Source: a virus. From it: a DNA stretch of 24,764 nt. The stretch lies in IMG/VR virus record IMGVR_UViG_3300021963_000621, positions 1-24,764 of that record, one strand, 5' to 3'. A program made the translations under genes and the position numbers. Below, piece after piece: positions 1-9,059 of this stretch (its first letter is position 1; every line of letters begins with the position of its first letter). A model generated the notes under the pieces. The model was not told the DNA's origin and did no database searches. It saw only the letters and a list, made by a program, of their open reading frames with translations.

Positions 1-38
1 ACACGGCATAATTATTTTTCTTTAAAGTGTTAAAATTA

Positions 39-66
39 GGGGAGTCGCATCCAAGCGATACTCCCC
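39..66 (-). terminator. Intrinsic terminator after the major capsid gene
   Basis: A 7-bp perfect inverted repeat, GGGGAGT at 39-45 and ACTCCCC at 60-66, has a loop that holds a further 3-bp CGC/GCG pairing. On the minus strand it lies 20 bp past the capsid stop codon and is followed by TAATTTTAAC. The U tract is imperfect, so termination may be partial. It probably ends the long structural transcript. Confidence 0.7.
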
Positions 67-85
67 GAACTTATTTGTAAGATTA

Positions 86-1048
86 TTAAGCTAAGATGAA
101 ATCAACCATCTCATCAGGGAATGCAAATTGCACACCGAACTTAAACGCTGCCATGAACTTAATGTTCATTGCATAAGGGTCATGCAATAATTCAAATTGC
201 TCTTCTTCGTTCAACAAGTCAGTACCGATAAACAAGTTAGAAATACGACCAGCGTATATCTTAGAAGTTCCGTTCAATCCTTGAACTGCGATAACCTTGA
301 TAGTTGTTCCTGGTAAAGTTAATTCTCCCGTAGCTTGACCATCAAAAGTATAGTTGAATAAATTTGAATTTTTTAATGCGATAGTGTAAGTACGGAAAAC
401 ATCGTTTCCTACAAAAATAGCAACGTCATCCTTATCAACGATTTGCGCTGGGATAGCTTTGTAAACTGCGTCTAAAACCGCAACAACTACACCACTTGTA
501 ATACCAGCGGAGGCAGCCAAAGCAGTTCCGTAATAAGTAGTTGTGTTTGCGTGAATAACTGAAGCAGATGCAGCCGCAACTAACTTAACAAAACCATCAA
601 ACTTATTTAAGTTACCATTTGCTGAAGCAGTATCTCCAGTCCAAATAGCAGTTTCTAATTGAGAAGCAATACGTGATGCTTTCTTAGAAGTATAATCGGC
701 AGCAAAAGCTATTGAATCATACATTGAACCAGCAGATAATGCTTTTTGTAAGTACTTAGACTCTAATCCTTTTGGACATAATGCCTCTTGTACTTTAATT
801 TTACCAACCGTTACACTACGCTGAGTGAAAGTAGTTGTACCTGATGCGTTAAAACCGCAATCGCTATCATCTTGAAAGAAAGCATCAGTATCCATAATAC
901 CAATTTTCTCTGAAGACTTTACTCCAACTAAAACATTACCTTGAGACTTAATCAAAGTAGCAGTTTTAGAGCCAAGAACCGAAGATGTTACTAATAAAGC
1001 TTCGTTTTCTTTGGCGTAATCCGTTAATGTGCTTACAACAAATGCCAT
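86..1048 (-). CDS. Major capsid protein (HK97-fold type)
   Basis: This 320-residue protein begins at ATG 1048 and is probably the major capsid protein of the head shell. It is rich in alanine, threonine and aromatic beta-strand segments. It has no signal peptide or membrane segment. The C-terminal part (about 240-320, including KIYAGRISNLFIGTDL and FKFGVQFAFPDEMVDFILA) resembles the P-domain end of capsid proteins in Bacteroidetes phages. It sits directly after a protease-like gene and a scaffold-like gene, the usual protease-scaffold-capsid order, and is followed by a terminator. The identification rests on context and overall character, not on a diagnostic motif. A structure prediction showing an HK97 fold would settle it. 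Confidence 0.8.
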   Translation of the reverse strand: MAFVVSTLTDYAKENEALLVTSSVLGSKTATLIKSQGNVLVGVKSSEKIGIMDTDAFFQDDSDCGFNASGTTTFTQRSVTVGKIKVQEALCPKGLESKYLQKALSAGSMYDSIAFAADYTSKKASRIASQLETAIWTGDTASANGNLNKFDGFVKLVAAASASVIHANTTTYYGTALAASAGITSGVVVAVLDAVYKAIPAQIVDKDDVAIFVGNDVFRTYTIALKNSNLFNYTFDGQATGELTLPGTTIKVIAVQGLNGTSKIYAGRISNLFIGTDLLNEEEQFELLHDPYAMNIKFMAAFKFGVQFAFPDEMVDFILA

Positions 1049-1069
1049 AATTTTTCTTTTTTAAAATTT

Positions 1070-1648
1070 TTAATTTAAAGTTTTAACTCTCTCTAAGAAT
1101 CTTTCAATTTTGTCTGCCTTTGGCTCAACGATTCTAAAGTTATTTTTAGGGTTTTGAATTGGGTCAGCGACTGGAGTCTTTGAAAATCCTTCCAATACGC
1201 TTAACATTTCGCTAAATCCTTGATTAAACTTGCTTTCTAATTCTACTAATTTGCTTTTTAATGCCTCATTCTCGGCTTGCAAGTAAGTAATAGTAGCATT
1301 CATTTCATCAAATTGAGAATCGGCTTCAATAGGAGCCTCTTCTGATGTTGGTAATTCAGCTTGTGGGGTTTCTACACCTTCAACTTTTCCACCAACAACG
1401 GTAATCATAGTACCATCTGCTAATTCGTACTCGCCATCGGGAGCAGATACAGAGTTACCTGATTCATCAACAAGCATAGCATCTGCGCCAATCTCTAATG
1501 CTGATAAATCAATCTTACTTCCATCTTTAAGGTCGTAAGTTTCAAATATTAGCTGAGTCGCTGGCTCGGATGCAATTTCATTAGGTTTTTCAGCAGTATT
1601 ATCTGCTAACAAAACCTTGATTTTTTCAATCGCTTCTGAAACGTTCAT
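1070..1648 (-). CDS. Capsid scaffold-like protein
   Basis: This 192-residue acidic protein is probably the internal scaffold for head assembly. Residues about 40-95 form a compact Gly/Asp-rich segment that looks like a small beta domain (GADAMLVDESG, PDGEYELADGT, ITVVGGKVEGVE). Residues about 112-150 form a coiled coil with heptad-like leucines (ATITYLQAENEALKSKLVEL). The C-terminus is basic (residues about 165-192), as expected for a segment binding the capsid protein. It lies between the XkdF-like protease and the capsid gene, 21 bp upstream of the capsid start. The coiled coil and position support scaffold. The beta domain, also seen in other Bacteroidetes phage proteins, is unusual for a plain scaffold. 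Confidence 0.65.
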   Translation of the reverse strand: MNVSEAIEKIKVLLADNTAEKPNEIASEPATQLIFETYDLKDGSKIDLSALEIGADAMLVDESGNSVSAPDGEYELADGTMITVVGGKVEGVETPQAELPTSEEAPIEADSQFDEMNATITYLQAENEALKSKLVELESKFNQGFSEMLSVLEGFSKTPVADPIQNPKNNFRIVEPKADKIERFLERVKTLN

Positions 1649-1702
1649 AAATTGTTTTACTATTGTTTAATTATAAATACTTATTTTAAAATACATTATC
1701 AT

Positions 1703-2293
1703 TTAACATTGTTCTAAAATCGAACATATTTCTGACCACAATGATTCTTCAACACTCATCGGTTGTTTTCCTTTCTTGTAATTAAATATGCCTTCAACAC
1801 TAAATCCCTTAAACTCTCCTGATTTAATCTTATTCCAAACGGATTCGTTTTCTACTTTAAAACTTCCAAACCAAGAACCTTCAGGTGCATCCTCAAATCC
1901 TTTCATTGCTACAACTCCCCTCGAAGAATCTACAATAAATGATTCGTACATGGTTACTCCTTCAACTGCTAATGCCTCATCGTGCATTAAATTTACGTTT
2001 GATTGATAACCTTTCTTAAAGAACTTTTGCGCTATCTTCTCAATCGTGTCTTTAGTAAACGTAACATAGTATTCTCCATTTTGGTCGTTCCTATAAATAG
2101 GAGTATTAGCTAACATTAAAGCACCTGAAACAATTCTTCTATCTTCCGACTGAATAACGAATTTAGCTTTGTCTTCATTAAACTTCAGGAAATCTCTTTC
2201 GATAGCTGGTTTGTCTACTAAAGCAACAAAGTCAACTTCAACATCGTCATTTAAATCCTCGCTTATTTCTAATTGATAAATTGGTAATTTCAT
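1703..2293 (-). CDS. XkdF-like prohead protease candidate
   Basis: This 196-residue protein resembles the XkdF-like putative serine protease family of phage head genes. It opens with a segment typical of that family (DVEVDFVALVDKPAIERDF, residues about 17-35). It then has a stretch reading VSGALMLANTPIYR, a conserved histidine in NLMHDEALAVEGV (about 101-113), an ESFIVDSSRG segment, and GSWFGSFKVENESVWNKIKSG followed by EFKGFSVEGIF, where the GFS serine is the likely nucleophile. It would cleave scaffold and capsid during head maturation. It follows the tape measure gene by 12 bp and precedes the scaffold gene. The catalytic assignment comes from the family pattern and has not been tested. 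Confidence 0.72.
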   Translation of the reverse strand: MKLPIYQLEISEDLNDDVEVDFVALVDKPAIERDFLKFNEDKAKFVIQSEDRRIVSGALMLANTPIYRNDQNGEYYVTFTKDTIEKIAQKFFKKGYQSNVNLMHDEALAVEGVTMYESFIVDSSRGVVAMKGFEDAPEGSWFGSFKVENESVWNKIKSGEFKGFSVEGIFNYKKGKQPMSVEESLWSEICSILEQC

Positions 2294-2305
2294 ATTATTT
2301 GTTTT

Positions 2306-4270
2306 TTAAATTCTTGCAGAGTTTTCAATTCTCCTTATTCTTTTTTGACTTCCCGTAATATCTGACTCGACAACAAATGCCCGTGTATTAATATTCCCTA
2401 TGGCATTGATTGAAGTTTGGTCTAAAGCAGTTGGCGCATTAGGTATAAAATTTGGAGTTATTGGTGCGTCAGCCGTAGGTACTGAAATACTTGGGCTTGA
2501 TGCTGAACCCCCACCAGGGACACTATTTATAATATTCCTCGCTTGAGCAATATTTGCAAGTATTTTAATTATCCCGCCAGCATATTTAGCAAACCCTGAT
2601 ATACCTCCAGTTGCTAAGTTATCTGCACTTGGCGCTGAAGTCGATGCAGTTAATCCCGATATTGCAATACCTGTGTCAATAGCTACTTGACTCAAAGCTA
2701 ATACTTTTTGTAATGCAGTACCTTGTTCTGCTAATCCTGATAATGCTCCTAATATATCTCCAATTGCACTTGCGTTTTCTTGTTTTAATAAACGTTCCGC
2801 ATTATCAATATCTCTTCTTTGTAAACTTAATTCTTTTACTCTTTTATTGTAATCTCTTTCGGTTATTAACTTATCTTTAAGTTGCTTATCTAATAATTCT
2901 TGTTCATCATCAACTGCTTTACGTTTAGCATCAAATTTAGCAAGTTCATTATTTTGGATAAATTGCAGATCTTCTAATTCCCTATTATATTTAATAGTTC
3001 TAATCTCATTATCAGCAATTAATTTATTGCCCTCAATTTCTTGCTTCTTGTTTGCAAATTCAATTTCAGCATCAACCCTTGCTTGAGTTCCTAAGCCAGC
3101 TATGTTAATATTATCTTGTAATCTTTTTAATTCAAGTTCTGCCTCTTCATCTAAAATATTTCTTTTTGCTTGAGCCTTATCTAATTCATCTACAATTAAA
3201 TCAGCATTAGCTTTCTTTTGGGCAATTACTAAAAGGCTTTGATTTTGTATTCTTGTTTTATCGAGATTTTGTTGTTCTAATAATAATGTATTTACCTGAT
3301 TTAATTGCTCTGACCTAAATCCTTCTACTTGCGCTAAAACCGCTGCATATTGATTTTCTGCATTAATTTTTGCTACTATAAGTTGAACATTAGTAGAATC
3401 TTTTTTTAAATTAGCATCTGCAGCTTGAATCAATAAACTAGCTTGTGCTAATTGTGCTGTTTGCGATTTTTCTATGACTTCGCCTAATCTATTATTAGCC
3501 TCAATTCTTTCTTTAATAGATTTTGTAGTATTATCTCGAGTTTGTCTTTCCTTTTCTGCAAGTCTATCATATTTTTCTACTAAACCACCTAATCTCGCTG
3601 CAGCGATTTCTGCATTATTTTGTAAGTCAACGTTAGCAACTGAAGCCTTAACTACATTTTTTGTATAATCAATTATTTTTTTACTAGCCTCTGCTAATTT
3701 ATCGCCAGTATCGTCAATACCAGTTACTACATCTAATGATTCTTTTGCAGCGCTTTTAACATTTTCTAATGCTTTATCAAATTCACCAGCAAATAAATTT
3801 TTAAATGCAGATGCTAAATAACCACCAACTTCTATTAAAGAGTTAAATCTTTCAATTAAATTTTCTTTAATCTTTTTACCTAAACTTTCTACAAATTCTC
3901 CTGGTTTTTCAAAAGCATTTTTAAAGAAATTAATAACATCGTCACTATTATCAACAAGAAAATTAACAAAATCGCTAACTATAATTGAAAGCGCTTCTGT
4001 TGCTACTGCTAATACTTTTGTAATCTTTGAATTACCTGAAAGTATTTCTCCGAACTTTGTAAATACCGTTAAAATAATAGATGCTACCCCAAGTGCTTTA
4101 ACCGCTTGACCTAACGAGCCAAATGCCCCTTTACTTTCAGTGGCTTTTTTACCAGCTTTCTCGGCACTTTCTCCAGCTTCATCGATTTTGTCTTTTAAGT
4201 CTTTTACATCCTTAGCAGAATCTCCAGTCTGTGCTTCAACCTTTATTATTACATTTTCTTTTTGAGCCAT
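2306..4270 (-). CDS. Tail tape measure protein
   Basis: This 654-residue protein shows the usual features of a tape measure protein. It has an N-terminal Lys/Glu/Ala-rich helical region, hydrophobic stretches near 55-75 and 88-105, and a long charged coiled coil (about 220-490, rich in Q, A, E, K and R). A Gly/Ala-rich hydrophobic part follows (about 505-590), then a Pro/Ser-rich tail. The C-terminus (RAFVVESDITGSQKRIRRIE) matches an ending seen in other Bacteroidetes phage tail proteins. At roughly 1.5 angstroms per residue, 654 residues would specify a tail near 100 nm, an estimate only. It follows the preceding tail gene by 2 bp. No contractile sheath gene is visible, so a siphovirus tail is the simplest reading. 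Confidence 0.82.
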   Translation of the reverse strand: MAQKENVIIKVEAQTGDSAKDVKDLKDKIDEAGESAEKAGKKATESKGAFGSLGQAVKALGVASIILTVFTKFGEILSGNSKITKVLAVATEALSIIVSDFVNFLVDNSDDVINFFKNAFEKPGEFVESLGKKIKENLIERFNSLIEVGGYLASAFKNLFAGEFDKALENVKSAAKESLDVVTGIDDTGDKLAEASKKIIDYTKNVVKASVANVDLQNNAEIAAARLGGLVEKYDRLAEKERQTRDNTTKSIKERIEANNRLGEVIEKSQTAQLAQASLLIQAADANLKKDSTNVQLIVAKINAENQYAAVLAQVEGFRSEQLNQVNTLLLEQQNLDKTRIQNQSLLVIAQKKANADLIVDELDKAQAKRNILDEEAELELKRLQDNINIAGLGTQARVDAEIEFANKKQEIEGNKLIADNEIRTIKYNRELEDLQFIQNNELAKFDAKRKAVDDEQELLDKQLKDKLITERDYNKRVKELSLQRRDIDNAERLLKQENASAIGDILGALSGLAEQGTALQKVLALSQVAIDTGIAISGLTASTSAPSADNLATGGISGFAKYAGGIIKILANIAQARNIINSVPGGGSASSPSISVPTADAPITPNFIPNAPTALDQTSINAIGNINTRAFVVESDITGSQKRIRRIENSARI

Positions 4271-4272
4271 TA

Positions 4273-6459
4273 TTAACTTGGATAAAATAATTCAATTACT
4301 CTTAACAATTCACATTTGGTTGTTTGAGGAATACTCGGATTAAAATCAACTACTTTATTTAACCTCCACAATGCGCCATCAATATAAATCAGTTGAGCAA
4401 AGTCAAGTGAATGAATATCCTGAACGGTCAAATATAAATAGCAACTTAATAGCTTACTATCTTTGTTTATTATTTCAGCTAAATATTCATCCCACCACGC
4501 ATTGTATAAATTAGCCGATGGATAAGGATTTGTTAACTTGAAATAAAACTCATTTGGCGCTCCATAATTTAAATCTAACGTTGGCTCTATCGGGTCATCT
4601 AAATGACCAGCATACCCAAAAGTGCTTATTGCTGGATTTGTTAAATTACCGTTAGCTGGATATACATCTTTTATATGGTAACTGCTATCACTTGTTGATT
4701 TTTTAAAAAACATAATACGGATATTATTGTCTTTGCGTTCTTCAACATCATTCGTTGCTTTAAATAAATTTGCCCTTAATTTAGTATCTGCATTTGAAGC
4801 AGTTAAAATACTTGGACTAAAAATGATTTTAGTTTCCGACCTATCTTCAGCAAATTGATATCTTGTATCTTCCTTTCTATCTGCATAGGTTTCATTGTAT
4901 TTTTTATTATAGGCTTCATTGTAATAATCGTCATCTTCAGTATAAAGAAAATCGTAATACCTCGCATTTAATTCCGACATCGGTTTAATCGAAATTTCTT
5001 TTGAATAGTCAACCTTATTAGACCAATCGATTGAATCAGCAATAGGGTCAGATAGCAAAAGTAATCCCGTAGTATCTCCCGTTTCCCCGTGCAATAATAA
5101 CTCGCCGACATCATTTACTTTTAAGAAGCCAGCGCCTCTCCTATAAAATTCAATATATGGCTCAATTAATAAATGGGTTGTTTTTTGTGGGTCTTCATAA
5201 ACGTATAAATTAAACATCCGACATATTGAAGCAAAGAAATCTTTTTGTTGTATTCCTTTTGGCAATAAATGTTTCATATTTAATACAATGTCTATCGTAG
5301 CATTAGCACTTTGAGCGTAATCGGAAACAAATTCCAAAACCAAATCAGGGTCTAATGTCACATAGGTTTCAGATGCTAAAAAAGTAGCATTTACACTTAA
5401 TACATCTCCTAAATCTAATGAAGTAGTTACAAGCCAATCGATAGGTATTTGCTGATAATCGACATAAGTTGTGTAAGTTTCTTCGTAAACTATTGACGCA
5501 GATTGATACAATTTAATTGTCATCGTGCCTGGTCTTGATAATGATACGCTACCTGATAATCTAATTTTACCTAAAGTATTATTAGTGCCTGGTGCTATAA
5601 ATGTAAACGATGAATTAGCCGTATTTGAAAATAAAACTAAATTTGTTATTACATTAAATACCAAATCTCCAGCAGTACCATAACTTGAACCACTATCTAA
5701 AGCCGTATTGCTTGCAACTCTTAATAAATCTTGTGTTAATTGCTCAAGGTTTGCTTTGTTATTTGGAATGATTAAACTTTTAAAATAAGGAGTATCAAAA
5801 AATGCAGAAGTATAAGTGTAATTTGAATTAGTAATAATACTATCCATTATTTCGTGGACAAAAAATGCTGGTCTAAACGAATCTAAATGCCAATCTTTTG
5901 TGCCGTGCTTACAATTACCAAAATCAATTAAAGGATAAACAATGCCTAAACCACTTGCGACACCTGAAGCATCCCAAGAATTTACAACTGTATTTTTATT
6001 CCATTGCTGATTATAAACATTAAAGTTATCCATATCCTCAAGCAATTCGTTTCCTATTGCTGAGGCGAATCCGCCTAACTCTCCAAATACTGCACACTGA
6101 TATTCTATTACTCCGTTCTGAATAGTTATCTCCAAAAGGCGAAGAACTCCCTTAAATACTTGAATCTTATTGACAAATATCTGACAATTTGCTTGCTTGG
6201 TCGGGTCAAAATTATAACCCACATTTGGTAAATTATCTTGACCGTTTTCATCAACAAGTTTAATGTTACCACTGGTAAAATTATAGATATGACCAAACAC
6301 TTTATTATTATTTGCGTTACCAGGTACGTTAATTGTTTTAGAATAATTTGTATTCCTTGCTGAAAAGTCTTTGATGTCATCGATTGCATAGTTTAGTTCT
6401 GCTCCTATATCTTCAAATAAATCGAGCCTTTGTTGTTCAATTATTATTTCGGTTATCAT
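4273..6459 (-). CDS. Large tail or baseplate-type structural protein
   Basis: This 728-residue protein is conserved in Bacteroidetes phages, where it lies beside tail genes. The N-terminal block (QQRLDLFEDIGAELNYAIDD, then KDFSARNTNYSKTINVPGNA, residues about 9-47) is the recognisable family signature. The body is beta-rich, with many aromatic residues and few charged helices, and has no membrane segments. The start at 6459 shares one base with the stop of the preceding gene, and the stop lies 2 bp before the tape measure start, so the two are surely co-translated. It probably forms part of the tail tip or baseplate, or a tail-adsorption protein. The exact structural role cannot be read from the sequence. 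Confidence 0.65.
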   Translation of the reverse strand: MITEIIIEQQRLDLFEDIGAELNYAIDDIKDFSARNTNYSKTINVPGNANNNKVFGHIYNFTSGNIKLVDENGQDNLPNVGYNFDPTKQANCQIFVNKIQVFKGVLRLLEITIQNGVIEYQCAVFGELGGFASAIGNELLEDMDNFNVYNQQWNKNTVVNSWDASGVASGLGIVYPLIDFGNCKHGTKDWHLDSFRPAFFVHEIMDSIITNSNYTYTSAFFDTPYFKSLIIPNNKANLEQLTQDLLRVASNTALDSGSSYGTAGDLVFNVITNLVLFSNTANSSFTFIAPGTNNTLGKIRLSGSVSLSRPGTMTIKLYQSASIVYEETYTTYVDYQQIPIDWLVTTSLDLGDVLSVNATFLASETYVTLDPDLVLEFVSDYAQSANATIDIVLNMKHLLPKGIQQKDFFASICRMFNLYVYEDPQKTTHLLIEPYIEFYRRGAGFLKVNDVGELLLHGETGDTTGLLLLSDPIADSIDWSNKVDYSKEISIKPMSELNARYYDFLYTEDDDYYNEAYNKKYNETYADRKEDTRYQFAEDRSETKIIFSPSILTASNADTKLRANLFKATNDVEERKDNNIRIMFFKKSTSDSSYHIKDVYPANGNLTNPAISTFGYAGHLDDPIEPTLDLNYGAPNEFYFKLTNPYPSANLYNAWWDEYLAEIINKDSKLLSCYLYLTVQDIHSLDFAQLIYIDGALWRLNKVVDFNPSIPQTTKCELLRVIELFYPS

Positions 6460-7607
6460 TATCTAAATTGGCTAAATTGTTTTTTACCTAAATCAAATTG
6501 TAATTGGTAATTAAATAATTTATCCGAAGTACTAATCTTCTCTTGATAGTTAGTATCCTTCATAACGATAGGATAATAGTCGCTTGTGCCTCCCGTAATT
6601 AAATGCAAATAAACCTCGTTTGAAGCAAGCAATTCAGCGCCAAGAGCATAATCTACTGCTGAAATATAATCACTTGTTACAAGGTAACTATAATCAATTT
6701 GAGTGGCTAATGCTTGCACTCCACCGTAATGAACTCCCGAACTATTTTTAAAAGCCATTGAAGTTCCGCTTCTTTGATAATCAGCAGTTTGATAAGTCGT
6801 TCTTTTAAAATTCTTTTGTTGGCGAGAAAGTAAGCGAAAACCAAAAGTGTCATATCCTCCAAATTGATTTTGAAATACTAAATTAACTGGCGTAAATCTT
6901 GGCGCACAAACTTGCTTTAATATCATTGTATCTGAGCCAATCGTTACCTTGTAGCCATACGTTGAATCCGTAATAAAAGAACTACCTAAATAAGTATTAA
7001 TTGCGCTTGGACTTAAATCTAAAAGCAAAGATGAAAGACTTGATAATGTTGCACCCGTTGAAGAACTTCCGCTATTGCTACCATCTTCATTTATCTTTTG
7101 AATCGTTGCCGTTACTGCTGATAGGTTAGCATTAAAATAAGTTATATAAAACTTCTCGCCATTTATTACCTCGCCAGCAGTTCTATCTCTTGTCGTTAAA
7201 AATTTGTTTGCATAAGTAGAAATCGATGCTCTAAAAGGATTTAAAGAATAGTTCCAACCTTTATCATTGCTTGTTGCAATATTTAATATTGGTTCTTGAC
7301 CTAACCATTCTTCTCCAACTTTTACCGTATAATCTACAAATAAAAATGACCCAGCAAAATGTAATAAAGAACTACCCGATGGAGTAAAACCGCTGGTTAA
7401 ATAATTTCGTACAATAGGTGCTACATCTACAACACCATATCCCCCACTATCAGGATAGTTTCTCAATGTTGCAACCTCTAAACTATTTACATAAATATCA
7501 AATACATATTTATAACTTGCTTGTGCTTTGTTATCAAAATTTGCTCTAAACCATAAACTATCGTGTGCCGATGTATATGAATCTGGTACATATAAATTGT
7601 TTGCCAT
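6459..7607 (-). CDS. Beta-rich tail structural protein
   Basis: This 382-residue protein has no motif that I can name. It is rich in Ser, Thr, Tyr and Asn, has almost no long helices and looks like an all-beta virion protein. Its start at 7607 follows an A/T-rich leader (AAAAAATAAATAATG). It overlaps the next gene by one base and lies in the tail block between a head-tail joining candidate and the large tail protein. Its composition could fit a major tail protein or a tail-tip component. There is no other clear tail tube gene in the window, so it deserves a check for the tube fold. Confidence 0.5.
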   Translation of the reverse strand: MANNLYVPDSYTSAHDSLWFRANFDNKAQASYKYVFDIYVNSLEVATLRNYPDSGGYGVVDVAPIVRNYLTSGFTPSGSSLLHFAGSFLFVDYTVKVGEEWLGQEPILNIATSNDKGWNYSLNPFRASISTYANKFLTTRDRTAGEVINGEKFYITYFNANLSAVTATIQKINEDGSNSGSSSTGATLSSLSSLLLDLSPSAINTYLGSSFITDSTYGYKVTIGSDTMILKQVCAPRFTPVNLVFQNQFGGYDTFGFRLLSRQQKNFKRTTYQTADYQRSGTSMAFKNSSGVHYGGVQALATQIDYSYLVTSDYISAVDYALGAELLASNEVYLHLITGGTSDYYPIVMKDTNYQEKISTSDKLFNYQLQFDLGKKQFSQFR

Positions 7608-7623
7608 TATTTATTTTTTAAAA

Positions 7624-8301
7624 TTATATCTTTATTGTTTCTACAATATTTATTTTAATATCAGTCCCTAATGCTTTTGCTAAATTCTTAAAAAACTGCT
7701 CATTAAACGCTGCATCATATCCCGCCTTTGCAAATCCTATCGATGGTAATCCTTCTCTCTTAATTTTTAATCCAGTAGCATAGGCAATTCCTTTAATTTT
7801 ATTTTCAACATTGCTTCCAAGTTTTGCTCTTTTCTTTTGAATAGTTCTTAGGTTCTTTTTTTGGTCTTCATTCTTTATGTAATTTTTGTGCCTACCATAC
7901 CATGCAATTAGCTTTTCTAAAAACGCCCCTCCAACCGTTAATGATTTATAAGCATATGGACTATTTGCGGGCTGACCACTTGTAATTCCTTTTACCCCTT
8001 TATCTTGATATGCCCAATATTTACTAGCTGGATTATTTTCAGCATATCCAATATCATATTTATAACTACCATTAGAAAATTCTCTTCTAACTAATACAAT
8101 GTCTTGCATATTGCCATTATCAATTCTGCCCTTTTGATTGATTTTGGCTATTGCTCTATTAAGAAATAATTTTACTGAATTATCTAATAATTTTCCAACT
8201 GAATCTAAGGCTTTAGGAGTACCATAATATTTGGCGTCCTTACCCGTTAATTCGAGTATGTCTAAATTTGCTAATTGCTCCTTAGTTATATTTGTTGCCA
8301 C
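7624..8301 (-). CDS. Neck or tail-completion-like protein
   Basis: This 225-residue basic protein resembles HK97 gp10-type neck proteins. A region reading SKYWAYQDKGVKGITSG (about 92-108) mimics the YxxFQEYGTxG element of those proteins. It is followed by a helical Lys-rich segment and a C-terminal stretch typical of proteins joining head and tail. The reading frame begins with GTG at 8301, because an in-frame TAA stop lies immediately before it and no upstream ATG is possible. The first internal Met lies too far in (about residue 65). The start overlaps the previous gene by 20 bp. The function is inferred from that pattern and from position. Confidence 0.5.
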   Translation of the reverse strand: MATNITKEQLANLDILELTGKDAKYYGTPKALDSVGKLLDNSVKLFLNRAIAKINQKGRIDNGNMQDIVLVRREFSNGSYKYDIGYAENNPASKYWAYQDKGVKGITSGQPANSPYAYKSLTVGGAFLEKLIAWYGRHKNYIKNEDQKKNLRTIQKKRAKLGSNVENKIKGIAYATGLKIKREGLPSIGFAKAGYDAAFNEQFFKNLAKALGTDIKINIVETIKI

Positions 8302-9043
8302 TTATCTTTTTCCTTTGTTCGTTATCGTAATTTATTTTAGCGGATATATAACTTAAATCATTTAAAAACTGAATTGCTGGTAATTCAAATACATCTTCAA
8401 GTTTAATCTTTTCGTGTTCACTAATTAACGAAGCCTGATATATCCAACCAAACTGATTCATAAAACTATTTTTAACTTGCCTTATATCTTCAACTTCTCC
8501 TTTCCCTTCTGAATTAAATAATCCCTTAAATCCTGAATCAAGATTTTTAATATTAGTAATCCAATTCATTACACTTCCAAACACTTGTTCAAATGGTGCA
8601 GACAATAAATCTTCTGCATAATCAATATGATATTTAGATTCATATTTATCTTCTTTCCATCCTAGCCAAGTAGGTCGCATAGGTAAAATCATTGATGCGC
8701 CTATCTTATGTAAGTTTGCTTTTATATCAGTTAAGAAATATTTAGTTTCAATGTACCTGCCCGCTGGACTAAACTTAGCATCGTAATTGCATTTATACTT
8801 TTTCTTTCCTACCCTTATAAAATTAACCGCTTTAAATTCAGGATTTGAATTATTTAAAAATTCAATGTCCTTTACTATTTGGTTTATTTTATTTTTATCT
8901 AATGCAAGAATTTCTTGCTTTGTTTTATGTTGTAAAATTGCAACCGTTTCAAGAATCAAATCATAATCTTTGATTAAATCCTTTTTATCGGATAAGACTT
9001 GAATTTGTTGCCATTGCCATACCGTGACATCTTTCCAGTTCAT
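8282..9043 (-). CDS. Tail assembly chaperone-like or connector protein
   Basis: This 253-residue protein opens with MNWKDVTVWQWQQIQVLSD, a start seen in a family of Bacteroidetes phage proteins next to tail genes. A helical, charged region follows, then FSPAGRYIETKYF (about 91-103) and an aromatic-rich middle (PTWLGWKEDKYE). It has no signal peptide or membrane segment. It sits directly after the large terminase (16 bp gap) and before the neck-like gene. The composition is consistent with a tail assembly chaperone or head-tail connector, but no slippery frameshift site was found that would prove a chaperone pair. The role is therefore tentative. Confidence 0.45.
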   Translation of the reverse strand: MNWKDVTVWQWQQIQVLSDKKDLIKDYDLILETVAILQHKTKQEILALDKNKINQIVKDIEFLNNSNPEFKAVNFIRVGKKKYKCNYDAKFSPAGRYIETKYFLTDIKANLHKIGASMILPMRPTWLGWKEDKYESKYHIDYAEDLLSAPFEQVFGSVMNWITNIKNLDSGFKGLFNSEGKGEVEDIRQVKNSFMNQFGWIYQASLISEHEKIKLEDVFELPAIQFLNDLSYISAKINYDNEQRKKISGNKYN

Positions 9044-9059
9044 AATTATAAATAGCTAA

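Noticed and set aside
1649-1702. 54-bp gap between the scaffold and protease genes as a promoter
   Set aside because: The sequence is AT-rich, but no TAnnTTTG with a supporting -33 element and no terminator hairpin could be seen.
3474-3668. Plus-strand frame opposite the tape measure gene
   Set aside because: It is antisense to a coiled-coil region; low-complexity codons there create open frames on the other strand.
4430-4445. CAAATATA on the plus strand, a TAnnTTTG match on the minus strand, inside the large tail gene
   Set aside because: A single 8-mer in AT-rich coding DNA with no supporting -33 element or nearby gene start in the correct position.
6126-6389. Minus-strand frame of 87 residues inside the large tail gene
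   Set aside because: It is a shifted frame within a well-supported 728-residue gene, with odd Gln/Ile-rich composition and no own start context.
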